In this document: in pieces, positions 44,230 through 57,330 of the stretch
Position numbering within the stretch: the first letter of the stretch is position 1
Layout: the number at the start of each line of letters is the position of its first letter
Assembly: GCF_020520425.1 (NCBI RefSeq)
Contig: NC_079491.1
Span: 33,037,449 to 33,101,448 of the forward strand
Reading direction: 5' to 3'
DNA length: 64,000 bases
Origin: Spinacia oleracea
Taxonomy: Eukaryota > Streptophyta > Magnoliopsida > Caryophyllales > Amaranthaceae
Program-made: the position numbers and the translations under genes
Notes under the pieces: model-generated
Told to the model about the DNA's origin: nothing
The model's database searches: none
Seen by the model: the letters and a program-made list of their open reading frames with translations, nothing else

Positions 44230-44400
44230 ACTAACTGCGACGGTTCACGAAAGGGTCACAGGGATTTCTGGGGCGCGGATAGGAGTTTGCAAATATTGAC
44301 GCTTTAAAGGGTCGTAGCATATAAGGACGCTATAGAGCGTCGTTATTAGCAAATAAAAGACACGTGTACCCACTTGTTAGCTAAGCCCGCTAAACTATAA
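44230..44400. mobile_element. CACTA-type subterminal repeat remnant
   Basis: It contains GACGCTTTAAAGGGTCG and GACGCTATAGAGCGTCG, the same sort of GCGTC/GACGC words that fill the inner arms of the large inverted repeat at 53.7-55.2 kb. No CACTA terminus is visible, so it is only a fragment. Confidence 0.35.
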
Positions 44401-44752
44401 CTTTTCGCTTATAATTTTAGCCAAATTTCCCCCCTTAACCCTGCTTAATTCTCCCATACCTGCTCCCACAACATATCAAACACTCAACCTAGTCAACCCA
44501 CACTCTCCAAAAACCAACTGCTCATTGGAAAATTTGAATACACTCCCAGAGAATCGTTGTTGTCATCTCAGAATCCCCTTAATTTCGTTTACAACAGGTT
44601 AGCACAAACGAATCACCTCAATTTCTTTTGCAATCTGCTAGTAATCTTGTCATTCCTCTCAATACAAAAGGAGGGAAACCCTGATTGATAGTTTTCACAA
44701 TTCGCCAAATATAACCATCTCAAGCTTCAATAAGTTAGTGTTTTTGTTAGAG

Positions 44753-45010
44753 ATATTCGCTCTAAGTTGCGGGTTTTGGATTTTCGGCTTCTTTGGTTTG
44801 TCAGATAAATTCTCCCAATTCACGCGAAGAAGTTCTTGAAGGTTTGATTTTATTTATTGTTTTCATTTTTGTTGCCGAAATTTTTGTGCTTGAACTTTCT
44901 TGTCTACCTACTCATAGTATATTTCAGGCAATTAAAAATATTTATATAAAAATTCAACATATTTTAAGTTTGAATTTAGGGTTTATTTCTAGTTTGTTTG
45001 TTGATTAATT
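44753..45010 (+). other. Leader-like sequence, paralogous to 63290-63530 (inverted)
   Basis: GCTTCTTTGG and CAGATAAATTCTCCCAATTC, then a donor-like AAG|GTTTGA and TTTTGTTGCCGAAATTTTTGTG, match the reverse complement of 63290-63530. The shape is a 5' untranslated exon followed by an intron. It lies 0.7 kb upstream of the MADS exons and may be their leader. Confidence 0.5.
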
Positions 45011-45689
45011 TTAATTTATCTCTGGGTTTTATTTTTAGGTCTTTATTTTTTTCTATTGAAGTTTCTGAAGTGGGTTTTGGAAATTAAGGTTAACTTTTGC
45101 ATAAAATTTATGAATTTTGTTCTACATTGGGATCACCTAGTTGATAAATTAAGCATTTTTAGGAGCACTGAATCGACAAATAGTATAATTTAGCTGAGTG
45201 TGCATTTGTAACAAGGAGTGATGCTATGTTGCTGCTTGTTTCTTGAATTTTTTAGAGGTTTTTTTTTTGAAGTTACCACATTTATTTGGTTGGAATATGT
45301 CCTTTATGGCTAGGTTTTATGGGTATTACATTGTCACGTCACATGTGCCTTCTTTGAGACCAAATTCAGCGATCCTTACTGGTCTTGTTTAAGGTACAAA
45401 GCGGAAAGACAACACTCGTGATTGAGGTACAAGGGTCTTGACTCAAATTCTATTTTTAGTTCACGATGAAGTGTTTATATTTTCATACTTGATTGATGAT
45501 TACAAAGATGTCTCCCTTTGTTTCTCTGTTGCATAACTTGCATAGTTAGATTTTTTTTAAGTATCTAGTTAATGTCAGGCATGGATTCTGTTGATTATGG
45601 CCAGCTAGACAATTCTTTGCTTACTTTGTATAAACAAGCCTCTCTTATCAAACTATTCTCTTTTTCTTGTATCTCTTTTTTATTTGCAG

Positions 45690-46673
45690 GGAGAAGATTT
45701 GAAGGAGATTGATAGTCTGAAAGACAGGATAACAAAACTCCAATTGAGACAAATGTATATGTCCTCAAAACTGTCATTGATTCAAGTTTGTGGTCTTTTA
45801 TTATAAACTCTTTCATAGGCCGGGCTAGTAACAACCATTGTCAATTACAGGAGGATGCTGGGTAAAGATTTATCAAACTTGAGCTTGAAAGAAGTGCAGC
45901 AGCTGGAAAAGCAACTCAGTGAAAGCCTACTGTCTGTAAAAGCTAAGAAGGTGGCTGTAGTTTGTAGTGCCTTCCCTTTGGTTATTTGTGTCTTTTATTT
46001 GAGGCTATTATTGTACGACAAGCACCCGAATTAATATCGATTTAGGCGAGTACTTGCTACTGCAGGACCAATTGCTGATGGAACAACCCGAGCATTCAGG
46101 CAGGTAGGTACTTCACAGTATTTATATGACTAAATAGTTATAATTTTTGTTTGATGTATGTTGTTGGTCTTGTGACATGGTACTATGTGTTTTACCTAAG
46201 ACTAAAGATGCAGTTTTTACCTATTTTTTTAATAATTTAGGAGCAGAGGGCCTTACCAGACAAGTAACTATATTTCTTTCTCCCATTCATGTGAACGAGT
46301 TTTACTGTGTGGGGTGGACTAATATAGCAGTTTTAAATCTGTATTTTTATGATCTGTAGATTTATGAGCTTAGAGGATTTCATACACCATCTGAACGCCC
46401 GAAACCTATGTATCTTGAGTACTACCCCATAGCAACCAAGGTTTCTTCTGCGACGAACGGGACTTCAGGTTCTGATGGAGGCTGCAACAGTGAATTCGAC
46501 AAAACATATTCTGATGTTACTTTGCACCTAGGCTAGGGTACTCCTCTTTTCCCCAAATTTCATAAATTAGTTTTTTCAAATTGTTTGATTTAAAATTGTT
46601 GCTTCTTACATTCAGGCTACCATGTGACAACATTCGAAAGAGGAAAGCAATCGAGAGGTAGTGCTGAAGCCTA
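45690..46673 (+). pseudogene. MADS-box gene relic (K-box and C-terminal exons, AGL15/AGL18-like)
   Basis: The exons match the MIKC layout. 45690-45754 (65 bp) reads EDLKEIDSLKDRITKLQLRQ. 45851-45950 (100 bp) reads RMLGKDLSNLSLKEVQQLEK. 46066-46103 reads DQLLMEQPEHSG. 46241-46263 starts EQRALPD. 46360-46537 ends SDVTLHLG. A last exon near 46617-46660 reads LPCDNIRKRKAIER. K-box proteins are transcription factors that dimerise through this coiled coil. The DNA-binding MADS exon is not found upstream. The third visible exon is 38 bp instead of the usual 42 and breaks the frame. The final donor appears mutated (CT for GT). The subfamily call rests on the LHLGLP-type C-terminus. Confidence 0.75.
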
Positions 46674-49600
46674 GAAGAGTCTATCTGGTTGTCCTTCTCT
46701 TCCTCATTGCTAGCTGCTGCTCAAATTGGCACCAGAAATAGCATGTTTTGGTAATCTAATATCCAACAGTATATGTGTGGCACTTAGTCAACAACTTGAC
46801 ATCATATATAAAATAAGCTATAAATATTTAGTTAACCACTCGCGAGTGTGGAATAGTCTACTCGCGAGTCTACTCCTCTCATGGCGAAGAGCTATATCAT
46901 TTCATACACAAGGAGCTTTATAATAGTCTTCTAGGTTTCGTTCATTGGACTGTATTATCAGAACTCAAAAGCGACTAATAATATCTCTTTATTAGAAATC
47001 GGAAATGGAGCTGAAGTTAGAAGAGAAGAAACGACTAGTAGCTGGTATGAAAAAATATCCCTGGTATTCAACACTCTCCTTTTTGCTTATTTAGCATAAT
47101 CAGATCGTTATTTTGGTGTATTAATTCTGGATTACCTGAACCATATGGTGATAATAGAAATTGGACGAGTTATTGATTTCTGCTAAAAAAAATAATCTTC
47201 AGTACGTCAAATGCGGCTGACTAAGGTATATACTTGGATGATTTTATTAGCACATTTTTCGATGTCGGTTTGGGCATTTGAAGATTAAAGGCTTATTTTT
47301 TTATAATATGGGATTGCTTGCAGTTACATAAAGGTCTCCAGGAAGTAAAGGAGTATGGTGAAAGACTGAAAAGTTCTTAAGAGAAACTCCAGGTCAGTTC
47401 TCAAGTCTTTTAGTCATATATCTAAGCTACAGTATCAGTAACCTTTTTATGCGTGCTTCATACTAAAACATACCTGATAATCTGACTAAAAAGAGTATCG
47501 ACTTTGTTCCTTTAGAAAGTATAATCTAATTTCTGAGTTTGCTTGAATTTTTTATCTATTTTGAATCATGTAACATAGCTTTTTTGGGTTCTTTCTTGTC
47601 TCCACATAATTGCCCCCCCCCCCCCCCCCCCGTCACATGACCAATTCAAGCTCATACATGAAGATCGTGCCCCTGTGGATATGCTGATATCCATGAAGCA
47701 GCTATTCATTATCTCTAGAGTACCTTCTTGGTCTTCAGTGTATTTAACAAATAAGTGACGACCTTGTAGTCCACAATGATTTTGTTAGCAACCGTGAAGC
47801 TAGAACCTGCAATCTAGTAGACACCAGCACATTGGGGCATTCTGTGATTTAAATTCACCATTACATTGTGGAATTACGTGACTTAGATTCACCATTTACT
47901 TTATTGTGGAATTTATGGAAGATTAGCCATGAAATTAGATTCTTTTATCTAGATTCTCAAAGTGTACTTTGATTCACATGCTAAGTACCCGGACTAGGTT
48001 TACTTTTTTTGCTAAGAACTTCTCTTCATCACAAATCCTATGAAGTAAAGAGTTTGTTGAACTTCCTTATATCATGTATTACACTTTGTAATTGGTTATC
48101 TTTCTCCTGTCATGCGCTGGTCATGAACAACCATTTTGTGTTTCTCAATAGTATTAAAAATATAAATTCATTATGGAGCTGAAAGTCGCGCTTAGTATTC
48201 TCTGTATTACCAATGAACAAAAGGAAAAAGAGTTTTGATGCTTCAACAACAGTTCAAAATACAATAAGATTTAAATTTTATGGAACAAACACATTGGAAA
48301 GATGCTAATGTCACCCTCTTGCCATATTGACTTATATGTTTCTTTACTATGGAAAGATGTTTTTTATGTTTTTAGATTGAAGTTACATAGTGTCGAGGTT
48401 TACATGGACTGCTTCCTGCATGCATTTTGAGTTTTTGAGCATCCTCTTACTCTTTGATTGACTTTGTACCTGCCCTAGTCCCTAAATATGTTGCTATTCA
48501 GTGAGTCTAATCTTTTAACTTGTTAACGATAATATTCCCATCTATCAATCAAAACAAACTTGACTTAAATTTACCTAGATCATCTGTAGAACTTTTGTGT
48601 TGCCTATCAAAACAAACTGAATTATATTGCTAGTTAAGGTCTGTTTTCATTACGATGAGAATGTTGATTACTTGTCTTATTTTTTGTATGAAAACACGCA
48701 TTTGATTTCGAGTTGCACTCAAAAAAAACATGGAGAATTTATTTTAATATTTATTTGTAGTTTATGCCTCTTAGTCATATCTGTATTTCTTGAGAACATC
48801 TGTTAGATGAGGGTCTGTAGACTCATTTATGCATCAATCATGCAGTTTTGTGTGAAATTTAACAGCTTACGTTGTCTAGTGGCATCATTGTTGAAGGAGG
48901 TTGACTTGTTTGGTTTTATGTCTCTTTAAATTCTATCCAATGCCTTTCTGCACATTCCCGTCCAATAAATTTGTTATGCATACAGAATCGCATAACGCTC
49001 CTTCTCTGTGATTACCGACAACTGCAGGGTGCCCAATAATATGATTGAATTTTCACTTGGTATGACCTCAAAATTCTCTACAAAATGCAGTAGCCATTAA
49101 ATATAATATTTCTTCCTCCTTTTTTTTCTCTAACTATTAATTTTCTTCTGTTTTATGGTACAGTGAGATCCTAGAAATAGCTGAAAGACATGAATTAGTA
49201 GATTAGGACATGAATACGTTGAGGAGTTCTTTTGCTACTGTGAGTCTGTGTTGGCTACTGATGGACTTTTTGTACTCCAGGTAATCACAAGCGCTTGTTT
49301 ACGCAGTTTAGAGTTATGTAAATTCAGTTAATTAGTTCTATTGGATAAACTATTACTGCTCCGTGCCAAAAGATTCTTGTGAAGGTAGAAAATATTTTCA
49401 GGTAACTAGTACTTATTTTGAAACATGTCTAGCAAGACTCACAACAGGGTTTTTAAGTATGAACTTTTTACAAAGGTTTTTCAATATCTTTTTTCTAATC
49501 TGATTGTTGTAACATACAAAACTGGATAGCTGTAGGTTTCTTGAGCTCTTGACATCGATGTTAATAGAGGAAGACATTGTGGCTCCTGTCCCATTATCTA

Positions 49601-51634
49601 ATTGTTGAAATTTTGTTATTAATGAGCAGGTACATATCAAAATATGATGCAGAGGAGAACTCTGATATGTCATTTTCTGCGAGTTTGATAAAGGTCGTGG
49701 ATGTGATTGGGGAAGTCGAAATGGTTTGAGCGGTTTGTTTGCACAGAAAACTAATGCAGTAATCCATACTTTTGGAAGATGATCCAGGAAATCATCCAAG
49801 TTCACAACGTAAGTGATAATGTAAGTGTTATATCTTCTCAATCTGACTCATGTATATATGCTTGTTACATTAATTATGATGTCTAAGTTTCCGACTTCCC
49901 TTTTGTAAGTTGTAACAACTCACAAATGTTAAGACTTAAAAAGGAATGCATAAAATGGATATAAATGCAGCTATATGTGGCCTTGTTTGAACATTGATCA
50001 GTAAAATCATTTTTAATAAATATAAATCAGTTATTATCAATAAAGACCAATATTATTCAACATCAACTCATTTCAATTGGTGTAAAGCACATGGCCTTAC
50101 GTAAAATGATATAAATGAGTAGGTGTAAACTTCAGTGTAGATTAATATTGCTTCTATCTGTTTGTTTAAGCTTGATGTTTGATGTTCTTAATATTTTTAC
50201 ACTGATTGCTTTTCTGACGACTTTTAAATCATGCATTTCTATTTTGCTATGCTTGATTATTGTTCTGATTTGTTTACATGAATTGTTACTCTTTAATTTA
50301 AACTGGGATAAAGCATAAGGGAGAGGCACTGTCACTTGTTTTTCCAGTCTAATTATAGTCTAATTATGGCCGGGGGGAGGGAAGCTGTATGCAAATAATC
50401 ATTTAAGGTTGAGAAAGTCTTTCTTTGTGATGCTACGGTTTAAAAATCACAAACCATGCATGTAAGCATTAGCAAGGCCTAAACTAACACTCAAAGATTA
50501 CAAATTGTCAAACTAAACTAACACTCAAAGATTAAAAATTGTCAAACCATAAGTGGTCATCCTCACTAATTCTCTTTTTCTTATACATGTGTTGTTCTAG
50601 TCTTTACAATTCTTCTAGTTAGTTATGGTATTAGAAAAATATTATTCAAAGTATGATTTACTGTCATATCTAGTGTTTTGTCCTAATTCCTTTGAAAATC
50701 TGAAATTGATGTCTGAAATGGTTCCCAATTTCATAAATAAAGAGAAAAGTAGAGAGAGAAGAATATGACAATAATAATACGAAGTGTCTAACTTTTTCCA
50801 GTTTGATTGGGTCTTATTTTTTTCCATTTTGATTGTGTCTGATATTTTCTAGTTTGATTCAGTCTGATTTTTTCCCCATGTTCAGAAAAAAGAAAATATG
50901 AGAAATTGAAATGGTTGTTTTAGTGCAGTGGCGTTTCTCTCTTTTACTTTATTGAATTTTCTTGGTTGAACACATTAATGGAAGGATGATACAGACAGTG
51001 ACATTAGGTAGCTTGTCCAGTGAAATTGTATGTGCATGTAGCAGTGTAGCACTATTGTATTCTAGTTGGTAATGGACTCACATTCTATATATTGTTGTGC
51101 TACTAAGGATTCAGTATATGACATCTAGATTTGCGACCAATTTGTAGTAGTTTCTCTCATGGCACCATGTTAATACTTTATTTAGTCCTTGCATATACAC
51201 CGTAATATTGTTGACGTAGTCTTTCATTAACTGTCATGTATGTTATTTACGAATTACACTGGGGCGTGTATGCATTTGTTTCCATGTTTTTGTATTTCTG
51301 TTACAGTTTTGGGAAGGGGCGAGTTACTATTTTCAAAACAAATGAGAATTTCTAGCTTATGTGGACCCAACTTAGCTGTTTTGTGCATAGAAACCAATCT
51401 CTCCCCTCCAACACACTAATCGGTCCTAGATTCTAGCTTAAGGGTGCGACCAGATTCACAATTGAGAAGATCCCTGACATTCTTGTTATAGATTTCTAGT
51501 CCAGAAATCCTGCTAGTGAATTCTCTTTCCGGGGTCTATAATCATGGGAGAAGCGATTAGTTTGACATGTCAACTATAGGACGAAACATACTAAGCTTAA
51601 ACTGAGCTTTTACTTTCTATGATCAGAACCTTAC
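46674..51634. other. Gene-poor region with exon-like fragments
   Basis: No continuous ORF. Coiled-coil-like snippets occur on the + strand, for example KSEMELKLEEKKRLVA (about 46998-47045) and LHKGLQEVKEYGERLKSS (about 47324-47380), each near donor-like GT sites. They look like exons of an unidentified gene. The rest is AT-rich intron-like or intergenic DNA. A poly(C) run of 19 lies at 47613-47631. Confidence 0.35.
50479..50546. repeat. 34-bp tandem duplication
   Basis: CTAAACTAACACTCAAAGAT followed by TAMAAATTGTCAAA occurs twice head to tail. Confidence 0.75.
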
Positions 51635-51735
51635 ATTCATTATGTGGTTGTAAATATCTGTTACAGCTTTTTCTATAATTCCTCGCATTGTATATGTCTT
51701 GCCAATTCTTCTCTGTCCATAAGCAAATATAGTTG
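51635..51735 (-). pseudogene. Kinesin motor-domain exon fragment (left)
   Basis: It is a 101-bp exon with acceptor TTTGCAG and donor AAT|GTAAGG. It reads IFAYGQRRIGKTYTMRG and then EKAVTDIYNHIMN. The pattern FAYGQxxSGKTYTM is the kinesin P-loop, which binds ATP in microtubule motors. RRI replaces the usual TSS, so ATP binding would be altered. The fragment most resembles plant KIN-7 (NACK-type) kinesins. Only this exon is recognised. The first 61 bp (51675-51735) are repeated inverted at the right end of the palindrome. Confidence 0.75.
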
Positions 51736-53205
51736 CTGCAAATAAAATCAGTGTTCAAAATTTAAAGTATCAAACCACCACAGCACATAAACAATCTGAA
51801 ATAAACATAGGAATGCTGAATGAAGCTATTAATAATTTTAAATGACACTAAATACTTTCAAGTGACACTAAATATGGCTTAACCATGGTCGTTAAAATTC
51901 CACCTAAAAAGGATTAGGCTCCAAATTCGATCGTGAGCTCAGACCACAACAAAGTACCAAATTACCATCATAATGTGTAAGCCAAGCCAAGACAGCACCA
52001 ACTTACTTTCCTGATAAAAGCTCAGTCGAACTCTGACCATAAGTGATAGATAAGTCTGAAATCAACTACTATAAAGAGTTATAGTTGCGCATAGTAAAGC
52101 TTGTTTTATGTTTGATTGAATTCTATAGTCTGTTTTGTTTTTGGTCTGTTCACTTATCTTTATGTAGCAGCTCCATACTAGTTATATGAACAGGCTATCT
52201 GATGTCTTGTTGCTCAATACAGAAGTTTCTTCTATCTGTTTTGTTTACTGTTACTTGTGTTGAGGTAATAGTATTGTATGAGAAGCACTTGGTTTATTGA
52301 AGAAACACTCTTCAACTGAGTCTAGAGGTATCATCCATGATTTATCCTTACAGACAATGTATTAGGGGGGGAAACTAGACAGAAGTAGAAGCTAATTTCT
52401 TTAAGATTCAGTATTTGTCACAGCTGGACTCTCCAAATCATTTAAAAAATCATTACCAACACTATCTTAACCTAAACAGACTGATAAACATGAGAAAGGA
52501 AAACCCGTCTACAAGGGCTACAACAGGTGGATAGCAGACCCAATATCACAAAGACGCACACCAAATTTGTGTCTGCAGGAGTATCAATATTTATGTATTC
52601 CTGCTTAATTTCTAGCGTAGAATGTTAAAATAGAGAGCTAGGCCGCTGGCAAACTCTTGAGCACCTGTCTTTTGGTTGTGTCTACAGCAAGGCTGCTTTA
52701 GACCAGATTAAGCAGTGGCTAGGGATAACAACTTCGAGAATTGATCTGTTATACCTGCTGAAATGGCTATAGAAGGACTACAAATGCTCTAGATTCCAGA
52801 AAAGGGTGCAGTACACTGCTGTTCCTGCCTTAGTAATACCAATATGGAGAGTTAGAAGTGATGCAATTTGGAATTTTGAAGTTATACATACTGATTCTTT
52901 TGTAAAAGTTGTTAAGGATACCATAAAGAGCAGGATAGGAAGAATAATAGGGAATTAAGTGTAAATATCACAGATCTCTGGCTGCGATACCTAGACTTTT
53001 TTTTCTTTGTTTCATTTTCCGCGGAGATACCTAGACCTTTTTTCTTAATAATGTTCATGTATGATTGAATTTGCTGAACTATAATTTAGCTCATTATTCA
53101 AAGATCGTAGATTGAATAAGTGTTTGCTTGATCTACCTTGAAAAATATAATTTGAGTGATTCAAATGATATTGTTAATTTTTCTTTGATTTTAAAATGTG
53201 TCATC

Positions 53206-53307
<102 letters not shown>

Positions 53308-53729
53308 AAATATTAAATTTTCTTTGCAAATTATTGATGATTCAAGTGGTAATGGTATATGAAGATCAAGATCAACAAGTTCTCTTAAAGCTAAGCTAGC
53401 ATAGCAATAGGTTTACTTGGTAATTAGTTTGTACGTAGTCATGAAGTAGTTTTTATTTAGTTTTGGACTATCTTGTAGAAAATATGATGTTAGGAAGTTG
53501 TTTTTGTTTTAACTATTCCTTTTATTTCAGTTAACTAGACTCTGGAGATTTATGGATGATTTATATTGTTATATAAATCACTTTTTCTAAATTAATCAAA
53601 GCACGAAGTTACGGTGTTTTATGATAATGTAGTAGAGTATTTGATTACCATCATCTATGGTCAATAGATATTTTATAAATAATTTGTGATTTTAGATTAA
53701 TTGATTAATTGATATATATGATGCAAATT

Positions 53730-54123
53730 GTGACGCTCCAAAGGGTCTAAATTATTTTGGAGGGAATGAGGAGAACTCGCACGAAAGTAAACGTATAGGG
53801 ACTCTAATAAGAGTCTATATATTTCGGGTGTCTAAAGCGTCTCTATATGGTTTATAGTGGCGGAGAAATGTGTCTATAAGCATGCAAATAGTGACGCTTT
53901 TTGCAGTCTAAATATTGCGACTATCTATAGAGTCCCTATACTCCAAATAGCGGCGGCGAAATACATCGATATTTTGCAAATTGTGACGCTCTAAAGCGTC
54001 GGTAAATAGCGGCAATGAAAATAGCGACCCTCTCCCAAAGCGTCGCTATGTGAAATAGCGACACTCTATAACGTCGCAATTTGTCCCAAAAAGCGTCACA
54101 ATATGCCGCGTTTTTTTGTAGTG
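53730..54123. mobile_element. CACTA-type element end (left)
   Basis: Subterminal copies of GCGTCGCTAT-like words (GTGACGCTCCAAAGGG, AGCGTCGCTATGTGAAATAG, AAGCGTCACAATAT) run up to the terminus TTTTTTTGTAGTG. This is an En/Spm-type terminal architecture. No transposase is seen. Confidence 0.75.
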
Positions 54124-54838
54124 ACTTTAAACTGTTGTAGCTTTGCTACTTATTCTCCAAAACATAAAAGAACTAACTAACTATTAAGAAGAACTAACTA
54201 ACTATTCCAACTTCAAATGTTTAAGGCATCTTGCCTATCTGTCCTTTCCTTGGAAAATTGTGGAGTGAAATCTAGATCTTTAGTATTCGTCGAACTCTTA
54301 TTCCGAGTCTGAGTCTTTCCCACGTCTTCATTTTGATGAGGCTCACTTGACATTTCACCATCAGCTTCAGGCTCTACATCTGAATCACTAGAGATCTCAA
54401 TGGTAGGCTCATGGACCTCTGGGTTAGGGTTTTCTGCCTCAATCCCTACATTCTCCTTCTCAACGGCTACATCATTTCCTTCTAGATCATTGTTTACACC
54501 AACTCCCATAGGCTCCTCAATGAATGTGTCCCAATCATGAGTCCTTATGTCTTTATCCTCCTTGAAACTACTTTCTACTGCTTCAATAATGGTGGTCATA
54601 ATCCCTGAGTTGTATTTCCACCTACTATTCCTAGTCTCTTACTTGGCCAAATTTGGTGTTCCATCCTCAAAATACATGTCTTTAAACCTAAAAGGAACAT
54701 TTTATTCCTGAAAGAGACAACTTAAGGTCTTACTAACGATTTCCCAACCAAAGCATAACCAGAATTCAATAAAACATTAAGTTTAGTGGAATCAAACAAT
54801 TTCTATGCACATTTAAATGCAACACTTAGACATTTAAC
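54124..54838. other. Spacer of the inverted repeat, with short acidic ORF
   Basis: A 715-bp unique centre. A minus-strand ORF (54213-54599, 128 codons) is rich in Glu, Asp, Ser and Asn and contains IEISSDSDVEPEADGEMS. I do not recognise it. It may be a disordered protein segment or chance coding. It is bounded on both sides by CACTA termini that face inward. Confidence 0.4.
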
Positions 54839-55235
54839 CACTACAAAAAAACGCGGCACATTGTGACGCTTTTTGGGACAAATTGCGACGGTAAAGAGTG
54901 TCGTTATTTCACATAGCGACGCTTTGGGAGAGGGTCGCTATTTTCATAGCCGCTATTTACCGACGCTTTAAAGCGTCGCAATTTGCAAAATAACGATGAA
55001 TTTCGCCGCCGCTATTTGGAGTATAGGGACTCTATAGATAATCGCAATATTTAGACTGCAAAAAGCGTCACTATTTGCACGCTTATAGACACATTTCTCC
55101 GCCACTATAAACCATATAGAGACGCTTTAGACACCCGAAATATAGAGACTCTTATTAGAGTCCCTATATGTTCACTTTTGTGCGCGTTCTCCTCATTTCC
55201 TCCAAAATAATTTAGACCCTTTGGAGCGTCATAAT
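54839..55235. mobile_element. CACTA-type element end (right)
   Basis: Terminus CACTACAAAAAAACGCGG followed by the same GACGC/GCGTC subterminal repeats in mirror order. No second terminus of this element could be located to its right. Confidence 0.75.
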
Positions 55236-55389
55236 TTGCATCATAATATATATATATATATATATGTATCTAAAATCACAAATTATTTATAAAATATATA
55301 TATTGACCATAGATGATAGTAATCAAATACTCTAAGTACTACATTATCATAAAACACCGTAACGTCGTGCTTTGATTAATTTAGAAAAA

Positions 55390-55509
55390 GTGACATAATA
55401 ATATAAATCATCCATACATTAAATTAATTTCCAGAGTCTAGTTAACTGAAGTGACATAATAATATAAATCATCCATACATTAAATTAATTTCCAGAGTCT
55501 AGTTAACTT
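55390..55509. repeat. 61-bp tandem duplication in right arm
   Basis: GTGACATAATAATATAAATC through CCAGAGTCTAGTTAACT occurs twice. The left arm has a single unit. Confidence 0.8.
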
Positions 55510-56574
55510 AAATAAAAGGAATATGTTAAAGCAAAAACAACTTCCTAACATCATTTCTTCTACAAGATAGTCCAAAACTAAATAAAAACTACCTCCTGAC
55601 TACGTACAAACTAATTACCAAGTAAACCTATTACTATGCTAGCTTAGCTTCAAGATAACTTGTTGATCTTGATCTACATATACCATTACCACTTGAATCA
55701 TCAATAATCTGCAAAGAAAATTCAATATGTCAAATATATAAAGCATGATGAACACATTTTAAAATCAAAGGAAAATTAACAATATCATTTGAATCACTCA
55801 AATTATATTTTTCAAGGTTGATCAAGCAAACACTTATTCAATCTACGATCTTTGAATAATGAGATAAATTATAGTTCAGCAAATTCAATCATACATGAAC
55901 ATTATTAAAAAAAGGTCCAGGTATCTCCGCGGAAAATGAAACAAAGAAAAAAAAAGTCTAGGTATCGCAGCTAGAGATCTGTGATATTTACACTTAGTTC
56001 CCTATGATTCTTCCTATCCTGCTCTTTATGGTATCCTTTACAACTTTTACAAGAGAATCAGTATGTATAACTTCAAAAATCCAAATTACATCACTTCTAA
56101 CTCTCCATATTGGTATTACTAAGGCAGGAACATCAGTTTACTATCTATAGCCTTTGTAGTCCTTCTGTAGCCATTTCAGCAGGTATAACAGATCAATTCT
56201 TGAAGTTCTTATCCCTAGCCACTGCTTAATCTGGTCTAAAGCAGCCTTGCCGTAGACACAACCAAAAGACAAGTGCTCAAGAGTTTACCAGCGGCCTAGC
56301 TCTCTATTTTAACATTCTACGCTAGAATTGGCTTACACATTATGATGGTAATTTGGTACTTTGTTGTGGTCTGAGCTCACGATCGAATTTGGAGCTTAAT
56401 CCTTTTTAGGTGGAATTTTAATTACCATGGTTAAGCCATATTTAGTGTCATTTGAAAGCTCTGTTAAGCCATATTTATTAATAGCTTCATTCAGCATTCC
56501 TATGTTTATTTCAGATTGTTTATGTGTTGTGGTGGTTTGATACTTTAAACTTTGAACATTGATTTTGTTTGCAG

Positions 56575-56640
56575 CAACTATATTTGCTTATGGACAGAGA
56601 AGAAGTGGCAAGACATATACAATGCGAGGAATTATCACAT
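56575..56640 (+). pseudogene. Kinesin motor-domain exon fragment (right)
   Basis: Reads IFAYGQRRSGKTYTMRGII after a GTTTGCAG acceptor. It is cut at the edge of the inverted repeat. It keeps the Ser that the left copy has as Ile. The RR substitution is shared, so it predates the inversion. Confidence 0.75.
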
Positions 56641-57300
56641 TCATATGAAAGTTTACGCTCAAATATGAACAATATATAGACAGATTACTAACCTCGGGTA
56701 CTGGACAGTCAGCTTTACTTCTATGCAACGTAGTTGGGATATCATGAGAATAAACATTGTCCTGCCATGCAATAAGAATTAGATTTTAGTATATCCAATT
56801 TATAAACAATCAGCCAGGACAACATTAATCATCCTCGAAGCAATCCCATACATACAATCTGGATCCGTCAAAGTTGTTACATTGGATCACGCTTTCAAAG
56901 GGCTCATTCAAGAATTAATCAATCTATCAGTCAACACAAAGAGCTTTGCATCCAACCTAAGAAATGAAAAATAGAGGTAACTGTCATTTGTGGATTCTTA
57001 GGTAAAAATAATACCAACTATAAATCTCCCCTTCCCAAATAGTTCTAAGCTTGTAGCATGTGGCTTTGGTGGTTCAGCTATTAATCTCTAGGCAGCAACA
57101 CAAGTCTCACAATATTTCAGCAGATAGTCTAGAAAACCAAATAGGTTGGTCAGATGGAAAAACAATATCTTAGAGAAATTTTACATTTTATAAGCTAATA
57201 ACAGTACAAGGGAGCACTAAAAGCAATAAAAAGGATTTTAAGCAGGTTGGTAGGCTGACAATTTAAACCAAATAGGTAATGTAGAAAAGGACCGTTACCA
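56641..57300. other. Intergenic region, no gene seen
   Basis: AT-rich. One short minus-strand open stretch near 56700-56785 (HDIPTTLHRSKADCPVPE) may be an exon of an unidentified gene. Confidence 0.25.
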
Positions 57301-57330
57301 GGATGATAACTCCTTTGGTCTATTAAGCTG

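Larger units (their letters stand above)
54839..56635. repeat. Right arm of large inverted repeat
   Basis: Begins with CACTACAAAAAAA and mirrors the left arm. It has a private 61-bp tandem duplication (55390-55509) and a shorter TA run. It ends within the kinesin exon. Confidence 0.88.
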
